The position numbers and the translations under genes were made by a program. Shown piece by piece: positions 9,394 to 18,241 of a stretch of DNA of 64,000 nt. The notes under the pieces are model-generated. The model saw only the letters and a list, made by a program, of their open reading frames with translations, was not told the origin of the DNA and ran no database searches. Numbering within the stretch: the stretch's first letter is position 1; every line of letters starts with the position of its first letter. Source of the stretch: UBA5070 sp035913415 (GTDB taxonomy: Bacteria; Fibrobacterota; Fibrobacteria; UBA5070). Location of the stretch: NCBI GenBank assembly GCA_035913415.1, contig JAMIIV010000044.1, forward strand, positions 1 through 64,000. The letters run 5' to 3'.

Positions 9394-9642
9394 ATGGCCA
9401 TCCAGCACGCGATCAAGTTTCTCAAGGCCCTCGACGACAAACCCGAACTGCGGGAATCCCTGTACCGATGCGAAGGGTACGACGCGCTCTTCGAGACCTT
9501 GAAGGTCGCGGGATACCCCTTTTCCGGCGGTGAATTCGAAGAGGCGGTCGACCACCTCCACGTGGCGTGCACCACTCACGCCGAAGCCGACACCTTGATG
9601 AACAAGGTGAACTGGTTTCGCATGGTCTCCGCCAATGCTTGA
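9394..9642 (+). CDS. Nif11-like small protein
   Basis: 82 residues, MAIQHAIKFLKALDDKPELRE at the start (here shown in part), preceded by a strong GGAGGTGA. The pattern of an N-terminal amphipathic helix, a Cys, and then GYPFSGGEFEEAV matches the Nif11-domain layout known from nitrogen-fixation loci and nitrile-hydratase-like leader peptides. It lacks the double-Gly leader cleavage site of a RiPP precursor, so a structural or chaperone role is more likely. Its stop overlaps the start of the solute-binding-like gene by 8 bp, implying joint expression. Confidence 0.6.
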   Translation: MAIQHAIKFLKALDDKPELRESLYRCEGYDALFETLKVAGYPFSGGEFEEAVDHLHVACTTHAEADTLMNKVNWFRMVSANA

Positions 9643-10597
9643 AGGCGCCGCCCTCGTCGAGTGGGATGCCGAGCTGTCACTGCCCTGTCCGGTACGGGTC
9701 CCGCTGGAACGCGCTTGGCAGGAACTGCGGGAACAGGACCTTCTGCCCGACGTCCGCCTCCTGCTGGAAGGACACGCGAACAAGGGTGAGAAGGCCGAAC
9801 GGAACCTGGCCTTGGCCACCCCGACCGATATTCCCTGGCTGTTCATGACTCCCGGAGTGGGTTGGCTGTACGGCAAGGAATCCCGCGACCGCCTGATGGA
9901 TTCAGGCGCCTTCCGCGACACCTCGGGCTGGCCCTGGGGAGAGGGCCACCTCGCCTCCTTGCGGGATCCTGCCGGACACGTCTCGGTGGTGGCCGCCAAC
10001 CTCACCGTGCTGGTGGTGGACGACACCATCGCACACGACCGCCGCCGCCTCGAGAGCTGGGAAGACCTGTTGGACCCCTCTTGGGAAAGGAGCGTGGCCT
10101 TCCGGGGCAACGGACGGACCTTCTGCGAAACCACCCTGCTGACTCTCGAATCACGTTTTGGCGAGGACCGTATGAGTGGATTCCGCCGGTCGGTCGGGGG
10201 ATCCGGACATCCCGCCCAGATGGTGAAGGCATTGTCTCGCCCCGGGCCCGACACCCTGCCCGCGGCCACCTTGCCGTTGTTCTTCGCACGACTGATTCCC
10301 CGCCGCGAAGGCCTGCGCATCGTCTGGCCGCGCGAGGGTGCGATCGCCAGTCCCGTCACGCTGTTCACGCGCCGCGGCAGCCCCCCGGGGGTGATCGCCT
10401 TGGCACAGTGGCTCCACGGCCCCGAGGTCGCCGAGATCTTTTCTTCGGTGGGCCTGCCCTCGTGCCGCCCCGGTGCGGACTGGAACGTGCCCGAAGGACG
10501 CGAACTTTTGTGGATCGGCTGGGATGCGATCCGCGAAGGCGATCTGGGCCCCCGGCTGCAGCGTCTCCAGGAACTGTTCGACGGCGCGGGGACCTGA
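9635..10597 (+). CDS. Cytoplasmic ABC solute-binding-like protein
   Basis: 320 residues resembling iron-type periplasmic binding proteins but with no signal peptide (starts MLEGAALVEWDAELSLP). Family-like segments include LTVLVVDDTI, SWEDLLDPSWERSVAFRG, the GAIASPVTLFTRRG block and a C-terminal ELLWIGWDAI. It overlaps the upstream Nif11-like gene by 8 bp and converges with an ABC ATPase/GTPase pair. No permease is nearby, so a conventional import role is doubtful; a cytoplasmic carrier or metallocofactor role is an inference from context. Confidence 0.65.
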   Translation: MLEGAALVEWDAELSLPCPVRVPLERAWQELREQDLLPDVRLLLEGHANKGEKAERNLALATPTDIPWLFMTPGVGWLYGKESRDRLMDSGAFRDTSGWPWGEGHLASLRDPAGHVSVVAANLTVLVVDDTIAHDRRRLESWEDLLDPSWERSVAFRGNGRTFCETTLLTLESRFGEDRMSGFRRSVGGSGHPAQMVKALSRPGPDTLPAATLPLFFARLIPRREGLRIVWPREGAIASPVTLFTRRGSPPGVIALAQWLHGPEVAEIFSSVGLPSCRPGADWNVPEGRELLWIGWDAIREGDLGPRLQRLQELFDGAGT

Positions 10598-10614
10598 GGC
10601 CGACGGCCGCGAAG

Positions 10615-11297
10615 TCAGATTTCGTCGCTGGCGCCGAGCCCTGCGCGCAGGCGTTCGCGGACCTGCGAAAGCCTGGCATCGAGCCGTTCGAATTCCTCCA
10701 GCAACGCGCGTTCCCCCGCCGTGCGTTCGCGCACCACCCGAATGCCGCCCCGGGCGAGAACGAGGCGGCGCGGGGCCAACAAGGCCAGCAGGGGATCGTG
10801 GGTGGCCATCAGGACGATCTTGTCGCTGCCCACCAGCAAATCCACCGCGCGGCGCCGATCGACACCGGCATTTTCCACCTCGTCGACCAGGACCACTGGA
10901 GCGGCGGCCAGTACGGCGGTGTCAGCGATCATGAGGGCCCGCGATTGCCCACCGGATAGAGCCGAGAGGTGCGTGGCCGGGCATGCAGGGCAAGGAACGA
11001 CCCGACATCCAGGTCGAGGGTGAACTGCATGCTCTGCGAGAGTTGGGCGACGCGGTGGTGTGTGCCTTCGTCGCGATCCAAGGCCGCGGCATCGGCCCCT
11101 TCGAGCACCACGCGCCGACCGGAGGGGCTGTCGCCTTCCGAGAGCCATTCGATGTCGGCCAGCAGACGACTCTTACCCGACCCCGTGGGCCCTACCACGG
11201 CCAGCAGATCTCCGGTGCGCAGCTCCAGCGAACCGAACCCCTCGGGGAGGCCGTCGCGATCGCGCCCAGCATGCACAGACAACCGCACGCCGGTCAT
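10615..11297 (-). pseudogene. Orphan ABC ATPase, frameshifted with internal loss
   Basis: The N-terminal frame from the ATG at 11297 carries Walker A (GPTGSGKS) and runs to DVGSFLALHARPR, then misreads to a stop at 10929. The C-terminal half lies in another frame: ATHLSALSGGQSRAL (signature), VVLVDEVENAG (Walker B) and IVLMATHDP (switch His), ending at 10615. The break is near 10980-10990. Walker A to signature is only about 77 residues, against about 90 for ModC and NrtD in this window, so roughly 15-25 codons also seem lost. Its start overlaps the GTPase stop (ATGA). No membrane partner is nearby. A sequencing or assembly error cannot be excluded. Confidence 0.75.
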
Positions 11298-12007
11298 GCC
11301 GGAAGCTCCAGCAACTTCAGATTCCCGATCTGGCGTTCATCGCCGAGCCGGGTTTCGCCCAAGCAATACGAACACACCGCCGAGGGCATGGAAAAGCGCA
11401 GGCGCGGCTCTTCGCCGGGCAGGGGCGCCGCCATCGTGGAAACCAGCCGGGAGAGCTCCAGCGTGCCCTGTCCCGTGCGCCCCTGGACGGCCACCACACG
11501 CGCCCGAGGCGCATGGCGCCTCACCTCGAGAGCGAAGACTTCCCGCTCGGCCTGACTCACCAGATCCCCCCGGGTGGCCACCACCAGATCCGCCGACCGC
11601 AACATGGGGCCCACCTTCGCGGGCAACCCAACACCCCCAAGGTGATCAAGCACACACGCAGCCAAAGCGCCCCGCACATGGGGGCTGCAGCGGTTGCACA
11701 GCCCCGCGCTTTCCAGGAACAGGAACTCGAGCCTTCGCTCGACACCCCACGACAGCAGCCGCGGCACATTCCCAGCGAAGAAATGATCGGGGCAAAGCCC
11801 CCCGGACAACCCCTGCGCGACATGTTCCACGCCGGCTTCCCGGTACCGGGCGGCGTCGTCGGTGACCAGGCAGTCCAGCTTGACGGCGCCCACGCGACGC
11901 CCCGCCTGCACCAGGTGGCCCAACACGTGGCGCAGCACCGCGGTCTTCCCGCACGTGGGTGGCCCCGCGATGGTCACGAGGCGCAAGGTTTCGAAGGCGT
12001 TTTCCAT
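11294..12007 (-). CDS. HypB/UreG-like P-loop GTPase
   Basis: 237 residues. Walker A is GPPTCGKT near residue 16; a switch/Walker B-like FLESAGLCNRCSPH follows, then the guanine-specificity element ATRGDLVSQ in place of NKxD. Near the C-terminus lies SAVCSYCLGETRLGDERQIG, a paired-Cys tail. G3E GTPases deliver nickel or cobalt cofactors (HypB, UreG, CobW), and the two CxxC motifs suggest metal binding. It is the first gene of a minus-strand pair with the ABC ATPase (4-bp overlap) and diverges from the chromate-transporter gene. Confidence 0.72.
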   Translation of the reverse strand: MENAFETLRLVTIAGPPTCGKTAVLRHVLGHLVQAGRRVGAVKLDCLVTDDAARYREAGVEHVAQGLSGGLCPDHFFAGNVPRLLSWGVERRLEFLFLESAGLCNRCSPHVRGALAACVLDHLGGVGLPAKVGPMLRSADLVVATRGDLVSQAEREVFALEVRRHAPRARVVAVQGRTGQGTLELSRLVSTMAAPLPGEEPRLRFSMPSAVCSYCLGETRLGDERQIGNLKLLELPA

Positions 12008-12169
12008 GCCGGAGGATCCAACGCACGAGGGATGCCAGCCGACCTCCGCCCCCGCTCGCGCAACAGGGCGGCTGAATTGTCAGAAATTGATCGATCGCAA
12101 GATCGCCAATTCCTGATTTGTGTCACTCCAGAAACCAGAGGCCCATCACTCGTTGTTATCGTCCACCCA

Positions 12170-13376
12170 ATGGACTCCTTGCAACGACACCTCCGGGAAT
12201 TCGGGCTGTTCCTGCGTCTGGGGGCGACCGCCTTCGGGGGGCCTGCCGCTCACCTGGGCCTGTTCCGCCGGGAATTCGTCCAGCGTCTGGGTTGGCTGGA
12301 CGAACGGCAATACGCGGAATTGATCGCGCTCTGCCAGGCCCTCCCGGGCCCCAGCTCCAGCCAGGTGGCCTTGCTGGTGGGCCATCGACGTGGCGGCCTG
12401 TTCGGAGCGTTTTTCTCCTGGCTGGGTTTCACGCTTCCCGGAGCGTTGCTGCTGGGAGCGGCGGCTCTCCTGCTTCCCACCGACGGCAGCGGAGCCTGGA
12501 TCCACGGGCTCAAGGTCTTCGCGGTGGCGGTGGTGGCGCACGCCTGCTGGGGAATGGGCCGCGCCCTGGCCCCCGACCTCCCACGCGCGGCGATCGCGCG
12601 TCTTCGGCGTAGACGGCATGAGCCTCCATGCCCCCGACCTCCCACGCGCGGCGATCGCCCTCCTCGGAGCGGGGATTTGCGCCGCGATGGAAGGGGGAGC
12701 AGGACAAATTGCCGCCATTCTCGCCGGAGGACTTGCGGGCCTTCTGCTTCCCCACCTGGCGGAATCTCCCACGGCTGGCGCTCGTTCGCGCCGCCGCGAA
12801 ACACTCCTGCTCCTGCCCTTCGCCGCGCTGCTCGCCGTGGCGTTGGCCCCCTGGCCGCGCGAGGAACTCGTGGGTCTGGTGGCGGGCATGGTTCGGGCGG
12901 GATCACTCGTGTTCGGCGGCGGCCACGTGGTCCTTCCGCTGCTGCGCGAAGAGGTGGTGGCCGGATCGGGCATGACGGAATCCGTCTTCCTGGCCGGGTA
13001 TGGGCTGGCGCAGGGCATGCCCGGGCCGCTGTTCAACGTGGCCGCCTGGATCGGGGCCTCGCGCGCCGGCGCCACCGGGGCGTTCCTGGCGACCTGCGCC
13101 ATCTTCCTCCCCGGTGCTCTGGTCGCCCTCGGGGCGCGCCCGCTGTGGGACCGGCTCCGCGAATTCGCGCCCTTCCAGCGCGCTCTTCGGGGCGTGAACG
13201 CCGCGGTGGTCGGGCTGCTCGCGTTGGCCCTGGTGCGCCACGTGGCCCCGGCCGGCCTCCGAAGCGTCCCTGACTTCCTGGTCGCGGGACTCTGCCTGGC
13301 GATCCTGGCCCGGACCCAGCTTCCGCCGTGGTTCCTTGCCGCCTCGTGCGCGGCCTGGGCCTGGCTCGCGGCCTGA
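12170..13376 (+). pseudogene. chrA: Chromate transporter (CHR family), split by 61-bp duplication
   Basis: The first part (ATG 12170) reads FGGPAAHLGLFRREFV, LPGPSSSQVALLVGHR and LHGLK-type segments of a CHR transporter. At 12570-12658 the frame shifts, and the rest continues as GAGICAAMEGGAGQIAAILAGG, LVFGGGHVVLPLLREEVV and so on to 13376. A 29-bp direct repeat at 61-bp spacing spans the break. Removing one 61-bp unit restores a single frame of about 381 residues, the normal two-domain ChrA length. CHR proteins export chromate or sulfate-like anions at the inner membrane. The downstream half could still start at ATG 12618. Confidence 0.85.
12569..12658. repeat. 29-bp direct repeat causing frameshift in chrA
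   Basis: The same 29 bases occur at 12569-12597 and 12630-12658 (core CGACCTCCCACGCGCGGCGA). The 61-bp offset is not a multiple of three and moves chrA from one frame to another. Confidence 0.92.
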
Positions 13377-13391
13377 CTTACCGTTGCAGCC

Positions 13392-13847
13392 ATGCCCCAC
13401 CTCCGCATTGAATCCTCGACACCCCCTATCGAGCTCATCGCACGGCTTTACGCGGCGGCGGCCTTGCGCCGCCCTGTGCGCGATCTCACCCGTCTGCAAA
13501 CCATGTTCACCGGATCCAACGTGATCCGCGCCGCCTGGCAGGGAGACCACCTGGTAGGGCTGCTCCGCGGATGGACCGATGGGACCTTCGACGGTTTCAT
13601 CGCCGACCTGGCCGTCGATCCACGTCTCCAGCGCACAGGCGTTGGCCGCGCGCTGATGGATTCCCTTGCTGCGCTGGGGGACGGTATCCAATGGGTACTG
13701 CTGGCTTCGCCTCTGGCTCCCGAGTACTACCAACACCACGGGTGGGAAGTCGCCTCCATGGCTAGGCTGCGTCCGCGCCATGGCTGGGATCCCGGTACGC
13801 CTCAAGCCTGGGCTGAAGCCCATCGCGATCTGGCCCTGGGCGACTGA
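13392..13847 (+). CDS. GNAT-family N-acetyltransferase
   Basis: 151 residues. The acetyl-CoA-binding motif A is visible as IADLAVDPRLQRTGVGRALM (about residues 75-95, Q/R-x-x-G-x-G/A type), followed by VLLASPLAPEYYQHHGWE. Substrate unknown: GNAT enzymes acetylate small molecules or protein amines. It follows the broken chrA by 15 bp and could be co-transcribed with it. Confidence 0.88.
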   Translation: MPHLRIESSTPPIELIARLYAAAALRRPVRDLTRLQTMFTGSNVIRAAWQGDHLVGLLRGWTDGTFDGFIADLAVDPRLQRTGVGRALMDSLAALGDGIQWVLLASPLAPEYYQHHGWEVASMARLRPRHGWDPGTPQAWAEAHRDLALGD

Positions 13848-14070
13848 CAGGAGTCGCCGCAGGATCCTACCTTTCCCCCGTCTTCAGGGAGTCGCCGCCC
13901 CAGGGCCCGGCCGGTGCCGGATCCACGCAGGGGAGATCTTCGTCCACAGACTCGGGATCCGTCCCGGGGCGGAGGTCACCAAAGGGCAAGACTGCAGACC
14001 GCGATCCTCCGGATGGCCGGGGTGTGATCGTGGTCCAGCCTTTGCCACCGGCCAATGGAGACTCCGTTCG

Positions 14071-14745
14071 ATGGACACGTTCTTTCTGGCCTGCGGCCTG
14101 ATCTTCCTGGCCGAGCTGGGTGACAAGACCCAACTGGTCGCCCTCGCCTTGTCCACCCGCTACCGCATCGGCGTCACCCTCTGGGGCATCACGGCGGCCA
14201 CGGCCCTCGTGCACGTCCTGTCGGTGGGCATCGGCGAAATCGCCGGTGTCGCTCTGCCCGCCGAGATCCTGACGTTCGCCGCCGGGGTGTCGTTCCTGAT
14301 CTTCGGCCTCTGGACCGTGGCCGGCGACGAAGACGACGGCGAAGAAACCGCGAAGTTCCGCTCGCCTTTCTGGATCGTGTTCTGGACCTTCTTCATCGCC
14401 GAACTGGGCGACAAGACCATGCTGGGCACCATCGCCGTGGCCGCCCAACACCCGGGCCAACCCATCGCGGTCTGGAGCGGATCCACGCTGGGCATGGTGC
14501 TCTCCGACGCCCTGGCCATCGTGGTGGGACGCCTGCTGGGTTCGCAGCTTCCCGAGAAGGCCGTGAAGTGGAGCGCCGCCACCATTTTCCTGGGGTTCGG
14601 CGCCTGGGGTGCCTGGGAAGGCGGACGGCACCTGTCGCCGACGGCCTGGGTGCTCGGGGGCTTGGTCGTCGCCGTGGCGAGTTGGTGGTTCTTCCTGCGC
14701 GAGGATTCGAAGATTGCCTCCGTGAAGACCGAAGCGGAGACCTGA
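14071..14745 (+). CDS. GDT1/UPF0016-family cation (Mn2+) exporter
   Basis: 224 residues with six hydrophobic segments and the two signature repeats of the family, LAELGDKTQLVALALS (about residue 13) and IAELGDKTMLGTIAVA (about residue 110), which form the cation site. Characterised members (TMEM165, Gdt1, bacterial MneA) export Mn2+ or exchange Ca2+. The two repeats are separated by a charged GDEDDGEE loop. The 223-bp upstream gap is GC-rich with hairpin potential. Confidence 0.92.
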   Translation: MDTFFLACGLIFLAELGDKTQLVALALSTRYRIGVTLWGITAATALVHVLSVGIGEIAGVALPAEILTFAAGVSFLIFGLWTVAGDEDDGEETAKFRSPFWIVFWTFFIAELGDKTMLGTIAVAAQHPGQPIAVWSGSTLGMVLSDALAIVVGRLLGSQLPEKAVKWSAATIFLGFGAWGAWEGGRHLSPTAWVLGGLVVAVASWWFFLREDSKIASVKTEAET

Positions 14746-14797
14746 ACCGCTCGGCGAGGGCGTGGACAGACGTTGGCGGCGGGCCTATCCTTGGACC

Positions 14798-15385
14798 ATG
14801 CGCATTTTCCTATCCGCCTCCGCATTCCTTGTCCTTTCCGCCCTCCAATCCACCCCGGCCGCCGATTACCAGATCGGCTGGTTCACCATGGAGCCACAAG
14901 GGGTGTATCTCGACGTCCGCTTCCGCCTCGGGGAACGATTCTTCGCGGGAGCGGGGGCCTCGGAAGGGCTCATCGACGTGGCGAGTGTCGAGAAAGTAAG
15001 CCATCGCTCGACGGATCCGGACGGGTACGTGACATCCACCTACACCACTCTCCCGATTGTGGCCAACGCCTCCATCCACGGCCTGGAGGCCTTTGGCGGG
15101 ATCGAACTATGGAGCCGCGACCGCCTGTCCACCCAGGCATCGGTGGGGCTGGGGTGGGCCCTGCTGGACGGCACCGAATCGGGGCAGGAAGGACGCTCCC
15201 GGGACATGTTCCGCATTCCCGCTCGACTGGAATACGCATGGAGGCCCGTGATCTGGGAGAGTCTGCCCAGCCTGGGTCTGGTGGGCGCGATCGGCGGGGA
15301 ATGGCGCCAGGGCATCGACACGCCGAAGCTGTTCCGGGAGTTCTCGGAAGTCGCGTTCCTGGCGAGGTTCGGCCTGACGATCTGA
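14798..15385 (+). CDS. Small exported protein, possible beta-barrel
   Basis: 195 residues with a signal peptide (MRIFLSASAFLVLSALQSTPAA). The mature part has alternating stretches (GVYLDVRFRLGERFFAG, GGIELWSRDRLSTQASVGLGWALL) and ends VAFLARFGLTI, a terminal-strand-like tail typical of small outer-membrane barrels. No family recognised. It follows the GDT1 gene by 52 bp. Confidence 0.7.
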   Translation: MRIFLSASAFLVLSALQSTPAADYQIGWFTMEPQGVYLDVRFRLGERFFAGAGASEGLIDVASVEKVSHRSTDPDGYVTSTYTTLPIVANASIHGLEAFGGIELWSRDRLSTQASVGLGWALLDGTESGQEGRSRDMFRIPARLEYAWRPVIWESLPSLGLVGAIGGEWRQGIDTPKLFREFSEVAFLARFGLTI

Positions 15386-15609
15386 AGTCATTGACCGCCT
15401 CGTAACGAAGCAACCAGGCTAGGCAATTTCCATGCACTCGGAGATTGCCTGCGAAGGCAACCGCCGGACAGAGGACGGTGATCCTCGCGGCATAGCCGTC
15501 CCGCATGCGCCGAGACAGGCCAACAGCCCTCGGCTCGCAGACGGCGACGGGGACGCGGCAATCACGGCCGGCGACCGGTTCCGGATCGCCGCAGCGCATG
15601 ACGGATCGA
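15386..15609. other. Intergenic gap between convergent genes
   Basis: 224 bp between the small exported protein and the end of modE. I see no convincing gene, RNA or T-tailed hairpin in it. An open frame on the minus strand has no recognisable motif and poor amino-acid make-up. Confidence 0.5.
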
Positions 15610-16488
15610 CTATGCCACGGCGAGGATCACGCTCGACGCCTTGAACACCGCCCAGGCCTTGGCGCCCTTGCGCAACCCCAGCGTGTCGGTCGCGCCGGGC
15701 GGGACCACCGCGGCGACGACCTCGCCACCCGCCAGTTGTAGACAAATTTCGTCGGAGACTTCGCCGCGATGCACGGCGGTCACGGTTCCGCGCAGCAGAT
15801 TGCGCGCGGACAACTTCGGAGCGACCTCCCCCGTGGCGATCTCCACCCAGGTGGACTTGATCAGGGCCCAGGCGTCGAGCCCCGGACGCAATCCCAGCGA
15901 CTTGCACGAAGACAGCGTGATCTGCGAAACGATCCGGCTTCCACCGCTCAGGTCGAGTTCGACCTCGGCGTGGACCTTGCCCCAGGTCACCGACCTCACG
16001 ACCCCGGGAAACTGGTTTCGCACGCTCGTGCGCATCGAGAGCTTGCGCTGGAAGGACTGGAGCGCATGGTCGTCGGAGGCTTCCAGGCCCTGCTGGGCGG
16101 CGGCCTTGCGGAACAGCTCCTCCGCTTCGCGGTGGAGGGCGAGAAGACGTGCGGCATCCGGCGACAGGCGCGTGCTGCCACCCTCCTGTCCACCCTGGAT
16201 CGATTCGACCAGCGGCTTGGCGAACAGGGCGTTGAGCTCGCGGACCCGCGACCAAGCGGTCCGGTAGGAAAGACCGCACGCGTTGGCCGCGTCCAGCAGG
16301 CATCCCGACGCCTCGATGGCCACGAGGAGACGGATTCTGTCTTCTCCGAGGCGTTCGCCGTCGGGAGACAGGATGTTCCACACCGGCACCAGCGCCGGCC
16401 CGGAGCGGGGCGCTGCCGATCCACGCGCGGCGGTGATCCTGCTCCCGGGGTCCTTCCCCGAAGTCGCGCCTTTCGCTCCTGCCTTCAT
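15610..16488 (-). CDS. modE: ModE-type molybdate-responsive regulator
   Basis: 292 residues. After a 35-residue polar extension comes the LysR-like winged helix (GERLGEDRIRLLVAIEASG, then AANACGLSYRTAWSRVRELN, about residues 45-90), the TRLSPDAARLLAL end of the DNA-binding domain, then two TOBE/Mop molybdate-binding domains (RNQFPGVVRSVTWGKVHAEVEL, about residues 155-215; SARNLLRGTVTAVHRGEVSDE, about 225-290). ModE binds molybdate and represses modABC while activating molybdoenzyme genes. It is divergent from modABC across a 323-bp regulatory gap. Confidence 0.95.
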   Translation of the reverse strand: MKAGAKGATSGKDPGSRITAARGSAAPRSGPALVPVWNILSPDGERLGEDRIRLLVAIEASGCLLDAANACGLSYRTAWSRVRELNALFAKPLVESIQGGQEGGSTRLSPDAARLLALHREAEELFRKAAAQQGLEASDDHALQSFQRKLSMRTSVRNQFPGVVRSVTWGKVHAEVELDLSGGSRIVSQITLSSCKSLGLRPGLDAWALIKSTWVEIATGEVAPKLSARNLLRGTVTAVHRGEVSDEICLQLAGGEVVAAVVPPGATDTLGLRKGAKAWAVFKASSVILAVA

Positions 16489-16534
16489 TCCCCACCTCCT
16501 GGCGGAAGTCTAGGACAATTCGGCGGACTCGTAT

Positions 16535-16560
16535 TGTCAGGCATTGCGATTTGCAATGTC
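16535..16560. promoter_or_regulatory. Inverted-repeat operator candidate upstream of modABC
   Basis: Near-palindrome AGGCATTGC / GCAATGTCT around a 5-bp centre (arms 16539-16547 and 16553-16561), preceded by TGTCA at 16535-16539. It sits between modE and modA. It does not match the classical E. coli ModE box, so the binding protein is unknown. TGTCA half-sites recur upstream of other nitrate genes here. Confidence 0.45.
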
Positions 16561-16604
16561 TTGCCATTTGGGTCGAATGCGCCGATGTAGCCTCATGTCG
16601 GCGC

Positions 16605-16620
16605 TGGCATAACCTTTGCC
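16605..16620 (+). promoter_or_regulatory. Sigma-54-type -24/-12 element upstream of modA
   Basis: TGGCATAACCTTTGCC: GG at 16606-16607, exactly 10 bases, GC at 16618-16619. It matches the consensus TGGCACGNNNNTTGCW except for two bases. It is about 190 bp upstream of the modA start. Confidence 0.5.
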
Positions 16621-16811
16621 ACCCTGACCTCATAGCCATGGCCCTCGGGTCTCCATGTGCAGATTTAGCCCCGAGGCAAACCAGGTCGCACATCCTTCTG
16701 GCCCGAAGAGGCATCGAAGCCATCCCATCCCACCAAGCCGACCGCACCACCACTAGCCAGCGGCAAGACGGCACCGATCGATGAACACCGCCAACCACCG
16801 AGGATCGAACC

Positions 16812-17564
16812 ATGGACCTGCAGACACGTGCCACGACTCTACTACTGATCCTCGGCCTCACGGTCTCCGCCGAAAAAGTCGCCATCGCCGCCGCCGCCGA
16901 CCTCAAATTCTGTCTCGACAGCATCGTGACGGAATACACCAGGAGCAACAAGAGAGCCGAAATCCAGGTGACGTATGGTTCGTCCGGAAAGGCATTCACC
17001 CAGATCCAGCAAGGCGCACCCTTCGACCTGTACTTTTCGGCTGACGTCGAATATCCCCGCAAACTGGCCCAAGCGGGTCTCACCGCCACCGCCCCTCGGC
17101 TCTACGCATTGGGTCGGATCGTTCTTTGGAGCTCCAAGGAAGACGCATCCAAGCTGACCCTCAAAGGCATCGCCAACGCCAAGTACACCCGCGTCGCGAT
17201 CGCCAACCCCCTCCACGCCCCGTACGGGAAACGCGCCGAAGAAGCGCTGCGGAAGGCCGGACTTTGGGATGCACTGAAGGAACGCCTCGTGATGGGCGAG
17301 AACATCGCCCAGGCCGCCCAATTCGTGCAAAGCGGCAGCGCTCCCCTCGGAATCCTGGCCCTCTCGCTGGTGAAGGGCCCGGCCTTCGCCGCCCAACCCT
17401 ACCTGTTGATTCCCGACAGCCTCCACGCTCCACTGGAGCAGGCGGTGGTGCTCCTGAAACGCGCCGAGGCGAACCAGACCGCCCGGGCATTTCAGGATTT
17501 TCTCTTCCAGCCGCAGGCGCGAAGGATCTTCGACGCCTACGGATTCACATTGCCCAAGAAGTGA
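16812..17564 (+). CDS. modA: Molybdate ABC transporter, periplasmic binding protein
   Basis: 250 residues with a short signal peptide (TTLLLILGLTVSA) and the ModA hallmarks VAIAAAADLKFCLD, VTYGSSGKAFTQIQQGAPFDLYFSAD (in part), and ANPLHAPYGKRAEEAL. It captures molybdate or tungstate in the periplasm for ModBC. First gene of modABC, which directly overlaps or abuts its neighbours (2 bp to modB). Confidence 0.95.
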   Translation: MDLQTRATTLLLILGLTVSAEKVAIAAAADLKFCLDSIVTEYTRSNKRAEIQVTYGSSGKAFTQIQQGAPFDLYFSADVEYPRKLAQAGLTATAPRLYALGRIVLWSSKEDASKLTLKGIANAKYTRVAIANPLHAPYGKRAEEALRKAGLWDALKERLVMGENIAQAAQFVQSGSAPLGILALSLVKGPAFAAQPYLLIPDSLHAPLEQAVVLLKRAEANQTARAFQDFLFQPQARRIFDAYGFTLPKK

Positions 17565-17566
17565 TC

Positions 17567-18241
17567 ATGCTTGCCCCCGACGACTGGGCCGCGATTGGAC
17601 TCACCTTCCGACTCGCCACCGCCACCACCATCATCCTCTACCTGATCGGCTTGCCGTTGGCGTGGTGGCTGAGTCGGACTCGCGGCGCGCTGCGCAACGG
17701 CGTCGCGGCGATCGTGGCCGTTCCCCTGGTGCTTCCCCCTTCGGTTCTGGGCTTCTACCTGCTGATGGCCATGGGAACCAACGGCCCCATCGGTCGGCTC
17801 ACGGAATCCCTGGGGATCGGGACCCTGCCCTTCACCTTCGTAGGCCTGGTCGTCGCCTCGATCCTCTATTCCCTTCCCTTCATGGTTCAGCCACTGCAGT
17901 CGGCGTTCGAATCCATGGGGCAAGGCCCGATGGATGCCGCCGCCACTTTGGGCGCCTCTCCGTTGGACCGGTTCCGCACCGTCGCGCTCCCCATGATCTC
18001 TCCCGGTCTGGCCGTCGCGGGAGTGATGACCTTCACGCACACCGTCGGCGAATTCGGGGTGGTGCTCATGTTGGGCGGCAACATCCCCGGTGTGAGTCGA
18101 GTCATCTCCGTGCAGATCTACGACCATGTCGAATCGTTCGAATACGGACGCGCCCACGCTCTGGCCGGGATGCTGCTGGTCTTCTCGTTCCTGGTCCTGT
18201 TTCTGCTCCAGCGCGTGCGTTCCAAAGATCAGCGCTCATGA
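17567..18241 (+). CDS. modB: Molybdate ABC transporter permease
   Basis: 224-residue inner-membrane permease. It has five or six hydrophobic segments, the ModB-typical PLVLPPSVLGFYLL, and the EAA loop region MDAAATLGASPLDRFRTVALPMI, then HTVGEFGVVLMLGGNIPG. ATG at 17567 follows the modA stop by 2 bp; a GTG at 17561 is an alternative. The end overlaps modC (ATGA-type). Confidence 0.95.
   Translation: MLAPDDWAAIGLTFRLATATTIILYLIGLPLAWWLSRTRGALRNGVAAIVAVPLVLPPSVLGFYLLMAMGTNGPIGRLTESLGIGTLPFTFVGLVVASILYSLPFMVQPLQSAFESMGQGPMDAAATLGASPLDRFRTVALPMISPGLAVAGVMTFTHTVGEFGVVLMLGGNIPGVSRVISVQIYDHVESFEYGRAHALAGMLLVFSFLVLFLLQRVRSKDQRS

Noticed and set aside
14970..15599. Minus-strand open frame across 15386-15609
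   Set aside because: No RBS, motif or plausible composition; it overlaps the small exported protein on the other strand.
16541..16559. Classical ModE box
   Set aside because: The palindrome GCATTGC/GCAATGT does not resemble the E. coli ModE consensus, so I list it only as a generic operator candidate.
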